NCBI GenBank assembly: GCA_027422505.1 | Contig: JAPQWV010000005.1 | Span: 9,429,501-9,493,500, forward strand | Length of the DNA stretch: 64,000 bases | Direction of reading: 5' to 3' | From: Craterostigma plantagineum | Taxonomy: Eukaryota; Streptophyta; Magnoliopsida; Lamiales; Linderniaceae | In this document: positions 48,915-60,429 of the stretch, piece by piece | Position numbering within the stretch: the first letter of the stretch is position 1 | Layout of the letters: each line of letters begins with the position of its first letter | Notes under the pieces: generated by a model | What the model was told of the DNA's origin: nothing | The model's database searches: none | What the model saw: the letters and a program-made list of their open reading frames with translations, nothing else | Position numbers and translations under genes: made by a program

Positions 48915-49090
48915 GGCAAATTTTGACTGGTCAAACCCGAAAGTGGACTGGTCAACTCGAAATTGGACTGGTCAACACCCGAAAGTTGAATGGTTAATCG
49001 AATTTTGACTGGTCAAACCCGAAATTGAACTGGTCAACTCGAAACTGGACTGGTCAAATCCGAATTTTGACTGGTCAACACCCGAAAGTA
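48915..49090 (+). repeat. Array of GACTGGTCAA repeats (palindromic W-box-like)
   Basis: The word ACTGGTCAA occurs about eight times in 175 bp, in alternating contexts TTTTGACTGGTCAAACCCGAA and GGACTGGTCAACTCGAAA at roughly 20-bp spacing. In the full form TTGACTGGTCAA the WRKY core TTGAC stands on both strands. The array lies in the leader just after the primer site. Confidence 0.85.
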
Positions 49091-49139
49091 GATTAAAAAA
49101 AAAAAATTAAATCTACAAACTGAGTTTCGGGCGAAACAA

Positions 49140-49710
49140 GTAGCTGATTCACAGAATCACTGTAGCAAATAATTAGTTTCGGGCGAAACTATTAATTTCG
49201 CTGTAGCGTCACTGTAGCAATCTTAGCTTCGGGCGAAACTATAGTTTCACTGTAGCTATCTCATTGTAGCAACCAATCGATCGAAACGCTACAGTGTGGG
49301 AAACTCAAATTGTATGGTCAAACAATTACTCTTTGGTCAAAAAGGCACCCACAAGGCCACTTGCAATCAGCTTAATAAATAAATATATAAAATAATCGGC
49401 ACTTCATCATAATCGACCTATTCCACATTTTTTTTTTGTCAAAAATTCCTTTTTGGTCAAAAAGCAAACAAATTCATTGTAACATTTTTTTTGGTGACTC
49501 ATCCATCGAAAGTCCCTCATCGAAACTCCTCTCCTGGTCTGAAATTATCTATCGAAAGTCATCCATCGAAACTACTAAAATTTCACTGTAGCAGTTTCGA
49601 TCGATACACTGTAGCAGTTTCGATCGAAACACTGTAGCACCCGAAAACACTGTAGCAAATTCGCGATTCACTGTAGCAATTCGCGCGAAACAGCTACAGT
49701 ACCTGATTTA
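49140..49710 (+). repeat. Dispersed CACTGTAGCA and TTTCGGGCGAAAC repeats in the leader
   Basis: CACTGTAGC occurs at least ten times, with the inverse GCTACAGT also present (48,850-48,880 and 49,690). Palindromic TTTCGGGCGAAAC and TTTCGATCGAAAC words alternate with them. This is a complex short-repeat leader of unknown role. Confidence 0.8.
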
Positions 49711-50209
49711 AACAAAAAAAAAAATTCTCAAAATTTTCTAAATTTTTTTTATCATTGGTTAAAAAAAAAAATTAAGAAAATAAAAAAAAAACTCAAATTA
49801 ATATTTTCAGGTCCAAAATTTTCGGTGTAGACGACGCTTTCGTAAAAAAAAAAATAAATAAATAAAAACAATTTAAAAAGCAAATCCACAAAACGTGTCA
49901 ACGATCATTTATATCTAACAATCAACTTAGTACATCTTTGGCATAAACCACCGTCCTTTTTTGAGTGAAACAGGCGATATTTACTGCTTCAGCCCAAAGG
50001 AAGAGTGGGAGGCCGGAATGAATCAACATCGTGCTTTTGGTAATTTCACGAAGTTTTCGAAATCATCACAAAATTTTACGGTAAACGCCAAAAGAAAAAA
50101 ATATTCGACGCCGACTTTCTTCGGTACTTCTCGAATAAACCAAACTTTTCGTCACTGAAATTTCAAAAGCCAATTTCAATTTTTTAATTAAATATAAAAT
50201 CAAATTAAA

Positions 50210-51421
50210 ATGGATGCTCAAGCTAGGAAGATTGAGGAATTAGAAGCACGTCTTGCTAATAATTACTCCGTGTTGCTTAAGCAACAAGAATGCCTAGCTT
50301 ATGCTAATGAAGATTTGACCATAGCAAAGTCTAAGATCATTAGCTTAGAAACTAAGTTAGAAGATAGTGAAAAGAGGGTCTGCGAGATGAGTAGTAGTTT
50401 ACGTTCTTGCGAAGCTGAGCGAAATGAAGTCTCATCAAAATATGAGACTGTCTTAGAGGAACAGCGTATGCTTTACTCTAAGATTAAACAATTAGAGAAT
50501 GTTACTTCGAATATAGGTCTAGCAGGTCAAAAATCTCCTTTTAACTTAATCTTTAACGGGGAAAATATTTTATATGATCAAAAACCTACCCTATGTGATA
50601 CTCCAGAGACTCTTCGTAAATTGAAAGATTTACAAGATACTTTGGACTCTGAAAGGATAGGTTTTGGCGCTGAAAAGGAAAAGCTTTTAAAGGAGATTTT
50701 ATATCTCAAAAATTCCCCGTCTTTATCTGTTTCCAATAATTTGTCAAGTAATACATCTTCCTCGAAACAGGTAAATAAAACAAAAACTAAACGATGCATC
50801 CTTGTTCCTAAAACTGAGAAGGCTTTTACTAATCATTCTAAGTCAATTTTGACTGAAGCTGAAACGTTAAGTAAAAGCAAAGTGCTAAAAATAGCTAAGG
50901 AACAAATAAAGATTAGGAAGGAGAAAGGAAAATCAGTATTATCTTCCGAAATTAAAGTCGAGAATGTTCAAGATTTTTCCTCTTATAGTCCTATCAAAAG
51001 GGAAGCGTGCAACGAAGAAGTTCCAAGCTTACGCAAACGAACTTCTCAAATTCCGCACACTTATCGTGTGAATGACGTGCGTTACTGTCGTAGGAATACC
51101 AGTTCTCCTGTTACTGATGCTTATAATGCTTTATGCTCGTATTCTTACATGCAATATCCAGTTCAGATTAAGTCTGAAAGACACCTTCTGCGACTGGCTA
51201 GGGAGAAAATCTTTAGATTTTCTAGACCTAGGCACACGTTCACTGGCACTGATATGTCATTTCCCTCTAAGGTTCACCAAACCTGGATTCCTAAATCACA
51301 AATCAAATTGAATGGGACTTTAAAGGATGATTTAGGATCAACATCTGAACCAAATGTGCTTAACTTGTTTTCTGCTAACAAGGGAGGACCCATCCAAAAA
51401 TGGCTACCAAAGTCCCGATAA
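50210..51421 (+). CDS. Coiled-coil protein of unknown function, 403 aa, in the young LTR element
   Basis: It starts MDAQARKIEELEARLANNYS. Residues about 1-105 and 135-165 have strong heptad-like coiled-coil character (IEELEARLANN; SKIISLETKLEDSEKRV). A serine-rich linker (about 167-185) and a lysine/arginine-rich C-terminal half follow. It ends GPIQKWLPKSR, which recalls the GP-x-x-x-WVPK ending near the gag/protease border of sirevirus-type copia polyproteins. No CCHC zinc knuckle or protease motif is visible. The ORF is uninterrupted in a very young element and begins after a 1.6-kb leader. A gag-derived structural protein that assembles or recruits RNA is my best guess; the function is not established and I do not recognise a named family. 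Confidence 0.65.
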   Translation: MDAQARKIEELEARLANNYSVLLKQQECLAYANEDLTIAKSKIISLETKLEDSEKRVCEMSSSLRSCEAERNEVSSKYETVLEEQRMLYSKIKQLENVTSNIGLAGQKSPFNLIFNGENILYDQKPTLCDTPETLRKLKDLQDTLDSERIGFGAEKEKLLKEILYLKNSPSLSVSNNLSSNTSSSKQVNKTKTKRCILVPKTEKAFTNHSKSILTEAETLSKSKVLKIAKEQIKIRKEKGKSVLSSEIKVENVQDFSSYSPIKREACNEEVPSLRKRTSQIPHTYRVNDVRYCRRNTSSPVTDAYNALCSYSYMQYPVQIKSERHLLRLAREKIFRFSRPRHTFTGTDMSFPSKVHQTWIPKSQIKLNGTLKDDLGSTSEPNVLNLFSANKGGPIQKWLPKSR

Positions 51422-53850
51422 AGTTTTTGCAGAATCCCAGCATGGGTAGGTACAAGAGAGCTGCTCCACACCCATGACTGGTATGCGATGAGAGCAGCCA
51501 AACATCCCAGCGTGTATGGTATATACACGACTGGTAAGCGATGCGAGCAACTACGTAGGTAAATTCTATATGCATCCCATAAGAAACTTGGCATGCATCT
51601 TGAGCTCAAAAGACAATATACCTACTTTGAAAACAATAGGGTACATTATAAACATGCATGCCTCAAATGTACTTTAATGTTAAATTTTCGCATGCATATG
51701 AGCTGAAATGTCTAATACCCCATGATAGGTACATTTTAACTATGCATATATCTTAAAGAGCTACAAGCTTAAACATTCACGTATGCATATAAGCTGAATC
51801 CTTAAAATACCTATTTTAATTTTAATAGCGAAAAATGTACATTCTAATGCATTTTTAAAGAACAATAATTCTTTAGTTTGCATCTGATCTGAAAATAGAT
51901 AAATACGTTCACGCTTATCTAATTGGGAGAGAACATACATGTTTAAACGTGCATGCATTGAGGGGGAGTATCACTCCATATTTATGAGGGAAGAGTACAT
52001 TTTTAGGGGGAGTACATCTTAGGTGCACGATTTGAGGGGGAGAAACTTACTGTAACCCATATACATATACCGATATATATACATATATCTATTACTATTA
52101 CGATACTACTTATCTACTACTATTACGATAATATATATATGTATACATAAAAAAAAAGGGGGAAAGAAAAGCAAAAAAAATAAAAAAAAAGGGAAACGAA
52201 AAGCAAAAAAAAAAAAAAAGAAAAGAGGAAAAAGAAAGAAAAACCCTCTCAGACGCTTCCACCTCTCATGATGGACTTCACTTGAAAACTCGACCCTCAA
52301 GAGTTCGAGAATTACAAAAGGGTGACATCCATACACAAACACGAAGATGATCTCAACCGCCCTGCTCCGACTTGCTGATGAAGCAGCACTCACCAAACAT
52401 GACAGACGCATGGATTCTAAGTTCCATGGTTCAGTCAGACCAAACTGAACCTAACCCCGGAACGTAGCCGAGTGTTAGTGAAGATTTCAAGTCCATAAGC
52501 CACATTCCCTATTCGCAATTCTTGACAAGACCAAAGAGCAGCATTTCACATATCCCTCACCTCACATAATATTCGGGCCATCCCATATAGGTGCAGGAGT
52601 TGCTTTTTATCAGCTCCCGAGTAGAAGTCGCCTCATTTGGTCCAACGGCGCTATGCACAACCGAGCCTTACCCACTCATCAATCTCCCAATAGATCGATG
52701 TTTCATAAATCACGGGGAGCCACGTAATCTATCACCGCTTCACTTGGAAGAGGGAGATATAGAACTAAGTGGTAGTCAGCCCCACCACTGAACTTTCTTG
52801 AACACATCGAGTCTAGGTGTCCTCACTACCTAAAAGTTTTATATTTTTTTTAGGACACATACACCTTTTCTCATCTGGACTTTGTGATCAGATCTGAACT
52901 TCCAGAGACATGTCATTCTAAGACATGCTTCGATGATAGGAAGGAAGTCCTGCCATTGCAACATCAAAACAACAACGGTCGTAGGCCATCGTCTGCGAGC
53001 TACGCTCCTAGATCGATGTTAACAGAACGCCTATGTGGCTCCGGTTCTAAGCCCTGTCCTCACAGGCCGCGTCTCGGAGTTTAACTCTGAACTCGTGATG
53101 ACAGATTGCCTTAGTGGCTCTGTCTGGGTTATTACCCGCACCGACCTGTCGTTTGTGCCCATCTTGGACTCCTATACAAGCATGCCGATCTCGTTAACAC
53201 GAATCGCCATGAGGGGGAGAAGTGGATACGTATAAACAAATAGGTCGGACCACCCACCTTTTTCCGCCGAGCGTACCACTACAAAGCCGGGCTTACCTAG
53301 CACTTAAATGTCACATTCGAAGGAGCCTTGGCACATTTTTAGAACACATCCAACGCTCACCATCAAATTTTGCCGCGCTTACCACGATGAAACCGAACTC
53401 CACTGGAACCTACAATGTCCCGTTCCAAAGGAGCTTTGGCACATGTTAAAAGACACCCCACGCATACCTTCTTTTGGAGCCAGAGAAGCTTCCTCGAGGC
53501 CGAACCAGACAACTTCCTTCGACGAAGACGAATCTGGCGCTGAGAACAAGAAGATTGGAGAAGACTTGACGACTTCAAAATATGGAAAAAGATAAGGACA
53601 AGATGCAAACAAAATTTTAAAGATCTGCGACATCATCAAGAAACGAATATCGGGGCGTGGATCACAGCATACATCCGATCTACAACGTATAGCGTCAAGA
53701 CAAGAGAGTTCTAGCTGAAAGTGCATTCAAATCCTCCACAAAAAGAGGAGACAGCCTTTGCAGGGGGAGCAAGGGGAGATTGTTAGGACTCGAGAGATTC
53801 TCCATGTGCCCAACAAAGAGATAACCCGCGCTGAATTGAAGATTGAACAC
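51422..53850 (+). other. 3' non-coding part of the young element
   Basis: There is no known protein. 51,570-51,960 repeats the words TGCATGCAT, GTACATT and (A)AGCTGAA at irregular spacing. 51,961-52,050 has several AGGGGGAG purine tracts, like the extra polypurine tracts of sireviruses. 52,148-52,245 is an A- and G-rich run. 53,308-53,595 is an open stretch of 95 codons in which the phrase for KEPWH/KELWH recurs. None is supported as a gene. Confidence 0.5.
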
Positions 53851-53862
53851 TAAGGGGGAGAT
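53851..53862 (+). other. Polypurine tract of the young element
   Basis: AAGGGGGAGAT adjoins the 3' LTR; a near copy (GGGGAGATTGTTAGGA) lies about 90 bp upstream at 53,775, so the LTR border motif occurs twice. Confidence 0.85.
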
Positions 53863-54199
53863 TGTTAGGAATATTTTATAGTGTTCAGTTTCAATATGTT
53901 TATCTTAGTTGGTTTGTATTTAATTAACTTTGGGCTAGTTTGTAATATTCTAGTTCTTAGTTACTAGGGGTATAATATACCAACTAATGTGGTATATATA
54001 CCCCCAAACCCTAATTCATTAGGGGTGTGTGTTTTTGGTGTAGTATGTGTGAGTGCGTGTGTGTTGAATAGTAAAACAAAGCATTTTCAAAGCATTCATC
54101 TTCTTCACTGTCACACCCCACGTCTAAGCTTTCAAATCCACATCATTAGCGTGGTAAATCGTCCTAAGTCAGTATTGTTGGATAAAATAGGGACAAACA
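53863..54199 (+). repeat. 3' LTR of the young element
   Basis: 337 bp, one substitution against 48246-48582. Confidence 0.93.
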
Positions 54200-55394
54200 A
54201 CAATCTTAAGTCCTAATTATTTCCGTGACCGTCACTGGAATTTAACTAAGTCGTCGACACCTCGTATCAACTATGCCACTACCTCAACGAATCTAATTCG
54301 TTAGGTTTCAGAGAAAAGCCCGCTGATTTCGTTCAAGTTCATTACCATTTTTCAGCGCGACTCTCTAGGTCCGTCTCAACTGGCATGGGAGGAATCCACG
54401 AGTTCCGGTATTCGCCTAGCCAATCCCGCGGTACCGGACAGATCCCAGTTGAGAACGAATTTTGATCTAATCGAAATTCGTGCGAACCGACTATAGTGTA
54501 TACATTTAAATACTTCTTACGCCTTTCACTTGCGTCCCGGTTAGGTAAGAGCCATGTAAATGTCAAACTCACTAACCTAACACTATGTTATAATCGAGAC
54601 CGAACCGATTATTTAAACTCCGCTCCGTATCTAATACAAGCAAGTTTCCAAGCTTCGGCCGAAGACTTTATAATCGTCGCTCTCCGATTACCTCATAGGA
54701 CATTAACCTATATGAATATAGGCAGTGAATCCCAATAGCCGTCAAAGCCCGGCAATCACCTCCGTAAAGTCGGTTGCGTTTTGTCGCTGACCCGTGTCTC
54801 ATTTATGAACACTTACGAGCCTAGCCAACTAGCGACAAACCGAAATCGCGAAAGCAAATCCGTCAATGACCCTATCGGTCTGAGGCTGCTATAGTCCGTT
54901 CAATCATTGACAACATCCTAGCCATGTGATTGAGACGAATACGAGCCGAATGTCCGGATACGCGATCCCTCCGATCATCGATATCTCCATCACGACCCAC
55001 AACCTCTCAGGTAATCGATGACACTACCGATACTATGTGGTCGTCAATGGATAAGTCATATTCGGATATCTAGTCACCCACCTAGAATCCTTAGACTTAC
55101 GGACTTTTTATCTAATGTCGAGATTAAGGATTGTCCGGTGTCTCCTCTCTCGTCCCACGAGAATCAGACATCCAACTCAAACATTTGGGTGTTATTTATT
55201 TATCGCACTGCCGGATGCCAAGTAGACTTTAAATTCGATAAATAAATAATAATGCCCTTATTATAATGAAAATAAATATTCATTAATTTATTTGACGGTA
55301 TATACAATAAACCTGTCTATCAACCTATACATCATCGTGCGCCCTATACTATTCCTAGTCCTCGTATGGCATTCCGAGGGCACACTCCCTAACA

Positions 55395-56960
55395 GCCTCC
55401 CACTTGCACTCCAATGCCATGCGATGCACCTAATGCCAGTCGCAATGGTATCGTAGCCCCATCTTGTCCAGATGCTGTTCCATAACTGCTTGGGACAAGG
55501 GCTTCGTGAGCGGGTCCGCCACGTTTTCTGCGGTGGCGATTTTCTGCACGGCGACCATCCCGTTTTCAATGAACTCACGTAATACGTGATACTTTCTCTC
55601 GATATTTTTGAGTTGCTATGAGATCGTGGTTCCTTTGCTTGCGCGACTGCACCGCTATTATCGCACCAAAGTGTAAGCGGTCTGTCAGCAACTGGTACCA
55701 CAGTAAGTTCCTCCAAGAACTTTTTCATCCAAACAGCTTCTTTAGCTGCCTCTAAGGCTGCTATGTATTCTGCCTCACATGTGGAATCGGCAGTCGTGCT
55801 TTGCTTGGAGCTTCTCCAAGACACTGCCCCACCGTTGAGCACGAATACAAAACCTGAAGTAGATTTTCGGTCATCCACATCCGACTGGAAGTCCGAATCG
55901 GTATAACCAACTACTTCTAGTCCCGCTCCTCCATAAACCAGCGTTAAGTCTTTAGTCCGTCTAAGGTATTTAAAGATATTCTTAACGGCTGTCCAATGTT
56001 CTTCCCCTGGGTTTGCCTGAAACCGACTAACTACGCTCACAGCGTAAGCAATGTCCGGGCGTGTACACAACATTGCGTACATCAGACTACCCACTGCAGA
56101 TGCATAGGGTATTCCACTCATCCGTCGTCTGTCTTCCTCACTTTGAGGTGACATTGACTTCGATAAATGGATCTCATGTCGCATTGGTAAGAACCCTCTC
56201 TTTGAGTCATCCATTCTGAATTTCTTCAGGATTTTCTCTAAGTAAAGGGCCTGAGATAAGCCGATCGTATGGTTCGCTCGATCCCTGAACAAGCGAATAC
56301 CTAGTATATACGTCGCTTCTCCCAGGTTCTTTCATGGAGAATTCGGTTGAAAGCCATGCTTTCACCGATGAGAGCATCCCAATGTCGTTTCCTATCAAAA
56401 GGATATCATCCACGTACAATACAAGGAACGACACCATACTCCCTCTGCTCTTTCTGTTGACACATGGCTCATCTACGTTTTTTATGAATCCAAAGTTCCG
56501 AACTGCTTCATCGAAATGTAGGTTCCAGCCCCGAGATGCCTGTTTCAGTCCGTAAATTGACCGATTCAGTTTGCACACTTTGTGAGCATCTGCATGCGAC
56601 TCAAAACCTTTTGGCTGCTCCATATAGATCTCCTCCTTGAGTAATCCATTAAGGAATGCCGTTTTGACGTCCATCTGCCAAATCTCATAATCATAGTGCG
56701 CAGCTATGGCGAGCATTATCCGGATGGACTTGATAATGACTCCCACTGCTTTACGAGCTTCTCGTCGCGCAGTCGCTTGTCATAAGCGGCACGAGCCTGC
56801 TCGGATGCCTGCGCCCCTGCGGCTGGCGGCATTTCGGAGTCAAGGATATAAACTAGGTTCTCAATCTCAAGGAAAATCCTCAAGTTGCGAAGCCAGTCTG
56901 AATAGTTTGGCCCAGTCAACCTATTCTCCTTGAGCAGTACATTTAAAGCGGTCGATATGA
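55395..56960 (-). pseudogene. Copia gag fused to RT-RNase H by internal deletion
   Basis: Minus strand. The gag N-terminal part (KENRLTGPNYSDWLRNLRIF) begins after STALNVLL, where the expected start codon is ATA instead of ATG. It stops at DEKLVKQW and goes directly into RT at GVIIKSIRIMLAIAAHYDYE, in another frame, so zinc knuckle, protease and integrase are missing. RT keeps MDVKTAFLNG and LYVDDILLIGND. A 1-bp insertion near 56,325 breaks the frame (the reading continues as ATYILGIRLFRDR in the next frame). RNase H shows STCEAEYIAALEAAKEAVW and LWCDNSGAVAQAKEP, with a further frame loss after HSNSK. It cannot make a working enzyme. Confidence 0.85.
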
Positions 56961-58039
56961 TTTCACAAAGAGAGAAAATGCTGCAGAAAATAAAAGGCAT
57001 ATTAAGTCGATTGTATAGGTTATCAAACGCGAAAAAGGACTTTTTATTCCGTTTGACTCCCACTATCTTTTCATAAACTCCATTCTCCCTACGGATGTTT
57101 TTGAAGTTTCGTTGATAACTTCGATAGTGGAGTTGATGTCCCCGTGGACGGATGCAAACCTCAACCTCTGTCGTTTTATTGGTTTGCAGCGGCCCACGAA
57201 GTCGCGCTCCGCACGAATCCGACCTTGTCGAATATCTCAACTATCTTTGCCTCAGTCAGGGACCCCCGCCGGCAAACCCGGAACAAGGCGGTGTGACTGT
57301 CTAAGTGCGACCTATCAACTTCGCTCAAAACCGCACACTTGAGCCGTACATTTTACCATACAGTGTGATCTTGGCGAGCAGCGTAAACGCACTCGAGCAA
57401 GCCGAAACGAAAGCAAATGCAAGGCGCCGGCATACCCGAAACCAAACCTTGCATTTGGGTTTCGTAACAACTAAACCCGAGCTTGATAGAAGACAGGGCA
57501 TCCAATCCCTTTACTCACTTAGTATTCTATCGGGAGATTTTTGTAGCTCATAGCATATTAAACTTAAGCACGAGCACGTAAATGCGTTAAATAAATTCCT
57601 AACCTTAGGAAAGCAATTTAAATGGACAAATATGCGGGCCATTTCTAGACTGGTCCTATTACATGGGTCGTAAAACGACCGGGGTCTTCGATCTTCTAAA
57701 CGTCGAGTCATCGACACGATGGTCGTCGAACCCTCCAACCTCGCCTTGCATCGAACGGCCGTCATTTATCTAACTTATCTAATAAAGCGATAAAATAAAA
57801 CACGGGGGGAATTATTTCCCAAACCACCCGTAATCCATGTACATACCGGGAGGCGGCAAACGGCCCTTAAACAAATAATCCGGTTAGAACCTAAGCCCGC
57901 GTAAATGTCCCACATAAACATGCAACACAGAATTTTGACGTCGGGTGCCCAACCGACGTCACGAGCGACGATAGTCTCAAAACTACGTCGACCGTTCGTT
58001 CGCCACATCGGCTTTCGAGGCCTTCGGTCGAAACATTCA
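56961..58039 (-). other. Leader region of the long-LTR copia
   Basis: Between primer site and gag. Short ORFs on both strands look like chance. No repeat structure was noticed. Confidence 0.5.
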
Positions 58040-58060
58040 TGAGCCTTGGCTCTGATACCA
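58040..58060 (-). other. Primer-binding site of the long-LTR copia
   Basis: On minus, TGGTATCAGAGCCAAGGCTCA one base after the 5' LTR. It matches initiator tRNA-Met for the first 14 bases and fixes the minus orientation. Confidence 0.88.
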
Positions 58061-58061
58061 C

Positions 58062-60429
58062 TGTTGGGGTGGGCCCGATTAATCGACGCCGGCCCCCGAA
58101 CAGCGCAACGTGGCTTTAGCGGAAGCACGGTTTGTACCGAGCGGCGTAGGGTGGCGAATTTTCGATTTTTAATATCTAAATTCAACCTTACGCCATTCGA
58201 CTTCTCCCGAGGGTCTAAGATACTGCCCTAAGCCTCGGGAGATCGCAGTTAATTCGAATTATCAAAATTCGAATTTATTTCCAATTTATTCGAATTAATA
58301 ATTTAGATCCAAATTAATCGAACAAAGCGGCAACCAGCCGTTTTTCGATTATTTGGAGACCGAATTGATTTTTGATCAATACCAAATTTTCCAAAATAAT
58401 TCTACACTTCCCAACGTTCGCAACGATAGGTCTTTCGAATTATTCCAATGTCGTTTGGTATTTTTCACAAAATCAAATCTATGGTTCGAAATTATTAATT
58501 CGAGTAAAGCGGCAGTTTGCCGTCTTTTGACTATTTGACGACCGAAACGATATCCGATCGATACCAAATTTTCCGGAATAATTCTACACTTCCCGATGTT
58601 TCCAACAAGGGGTCTTGCGAATTATTCCGATATCGTTTGGTATTTTTCGTAAATCAAATCGTTAAGGTTCGAGGTATACCTTCGGTGAACGGGATTTCTT
58701 CTGTCGTCGCCTCGGATGGACGTGGCTACACCTCGTCTGGATCCGGGGGCTTCCGGGCTAGATCGTCACGCCGGTATGACTTTGAGCGAACCTCCGAGAC
58801 TGCTCCCGATGGCTAGCGCAGTTTGGTCCGGGCGTCGGGTTCGTCGAACGATCCCGTCGGTTCAAAGTGACTTGAGAAGTTGTAGAATGTTTCTACCTTT
58901 TCTCTCTTTTGTTATGCTTAGGAAAAATAAAACAAGTCCTTCTCCATATAAGTCGTTGCTTTTAAATAAATTTTTTTTTAAATGAAACAAGTGTCAAACT
59001 TGTTAATGACTCAACTAATGAGTCATTAGTTCTACACATCCCAACGTGGATGTGTAGATATTTCTATTAATTTTTATTTTATTTTTTTATTTTATGACTA
59101 TTTTATTTTGGCCCTTGAGGTTTCTAAATTCTCAATTTAGTCCCTCAATTTTAAATTATAAAATAATTAAATCCAATCTAATTATTTTAATTATAATTGA
59201 GCCCATTTAGTTAATTAATTAAGCACTTAAGACAATCTTAAGTCCTAATTATTTCCGTGACCGTCACTGGAATTTAACTAAGTCGTCGACACCTCGTATC
59301 AACTATGCCACTACCTCAACGAATCTAATTCATTAGGTTTCAGAGAAAAGCCCGCTGATTTCGTTCAAGTTCATTACCATTTTTCAGCGCGACTCTCTAG
59401 GTCCGTCTCAACTGGCATGGGAGGAATCCACGAGTTCCGGTATTCGCCTAGCCAATCCCGCGGTACCGGACAGATCCCAGTTGAGAACGAATTTTGATCT
59501 AATCGAAATTCATGCGAACCGACTATAGTGTATACATTTAAATACTTCTTACGCCTTTCACTTGCGTCCCGGTTAGGTAAGAGCCATGTAAATGTCAAAC
59601 TCACTAACCTAACACTATGTTATAATCGAGACCGAACCGATTATTTAAACTCCGCTCCGTATCTAATACAAGCAAGTTTTCCAAGCTTCGGCCAAAGGCT
59701 TTATAATCGTCGCTCTCCGATTACCTCATAGGACATTAACCTATATGAATATAGGCAGTGAATCCCAATAGCCGTCAAAGCCCGGCAATCACCTCTGTAA
59801 AGTCGGTTGCGTTTCGTCGCTGACCCGTGTCTCATTTATGAACACTTACGAGCCTAGCCAACTAGCGACAAACCGAAATCGCGAAAGCAAATCCGTCAAT
59901 GACCCTATCGGTCTGAGGCTGCTATAGTCATTCGTTCAATCATTGACAACATCCTAGCCATGTGATTGAGACGAATACGAGCCGAATGTCCGGATACGCG
60001 ATCCCTCCGATCACCGATATCTCCATCACGAACCACAACCTCTCAGGTAATCGGCGACACTACCGATACTATGTGGTCGTCAATGGATAAGTCATATTCG
60101 GATATCTAGTCACCCACCTAGAATCCTTAGACTTACGGACTTTTTATTTAATGCTGAGATTAAGGATTGTCCGGTGTCTCCTCTCTCGTCCCACGAGAAT
60201 CAGACATCCAACTCAAACATTTGGGTGTTGTTTATTTATCGCACTGCGGATGCCAAGTAGACTTTAAATTCGATAAATAAATAATAATGCCTTTATTATA
60301 ATGAAAATAAATATTCATTAATTTATTTGACGGTATATACAATAAACCTGTCTATCAACCTATACATCATCGTGCGCCCTATACTATTCCTAGTTCTCGT
60401 ATGGCATTCCGAGGGCACACTCCCTAACA
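58062..60429 (-). repeat. 5' LTR of the long-LTR copia
   Basis: 2,368 bp, uninterrupted. Sparse substitutions and a few small indels against the 3' LTR (for example near 58,953 and 59,932) suggest a fairly recent insertion. Confidence 0.92.

Larger units (their letters stand above)
48241..54204 (+). mobile_element. Young LTR element without pol, coiled-coil ORF
   Basis: The ACAAT target duplications at 48241-48245 and 54200-54204 flank a 5,954-bp element (48246-54199) with 337-bp LTRs, a tRNA-Met primer site and a polypurine tract (AAGGGGGAGAT). Only one difference is seen between the LTRs. The single large ORF (50210-51421) is not protease, integrase or RT, and no such motif was found elsewhere inside, so it is non-autonomous. 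LTR start TGTTAGGAATATT and the GGGGGAGAT tract are copia-like. It splits the 3' LTR of the long-LTR copia. Confidence 0.9.
47061..55394 (-). repeat. 3' LTR of the long-LTR copia, split by a younger element
   Basis: 47061-48245 plus 54205-55394 equal 2,375 bp and match 58062-60429 throughout. Plus-strand ends are TGTTGGGGTGGGCCCG and CACACTCCCTAACA. A polypurine-type run (GTGGGAGGC on minus) adjoins it at 55395-55403. Confidence 0.92.

Noticed and set aside
52106..52411. Minus-strand ORF rich in phenylalanine (FFFLFPLFFFFFFAFRF) as a membrane protein
   Set aside because: It is the reverse reading of an A/G-rich simple-sequence run.
48372..54216. Repeated ORF MVYIPPNPNSLGVCVFGVVC... at 48372 and 53989
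   Set aside because: It lies in the two identical LTRs of the young element and is not a gene.
47039..58985. Duplicated ORF sets at 47.0-48.0 and 58.0-59.0 kb and at 54.3-54.7 and 59.4-59.7 kb
   Set aside because: They are frames within the paired LTRs of the long-LTR copia.
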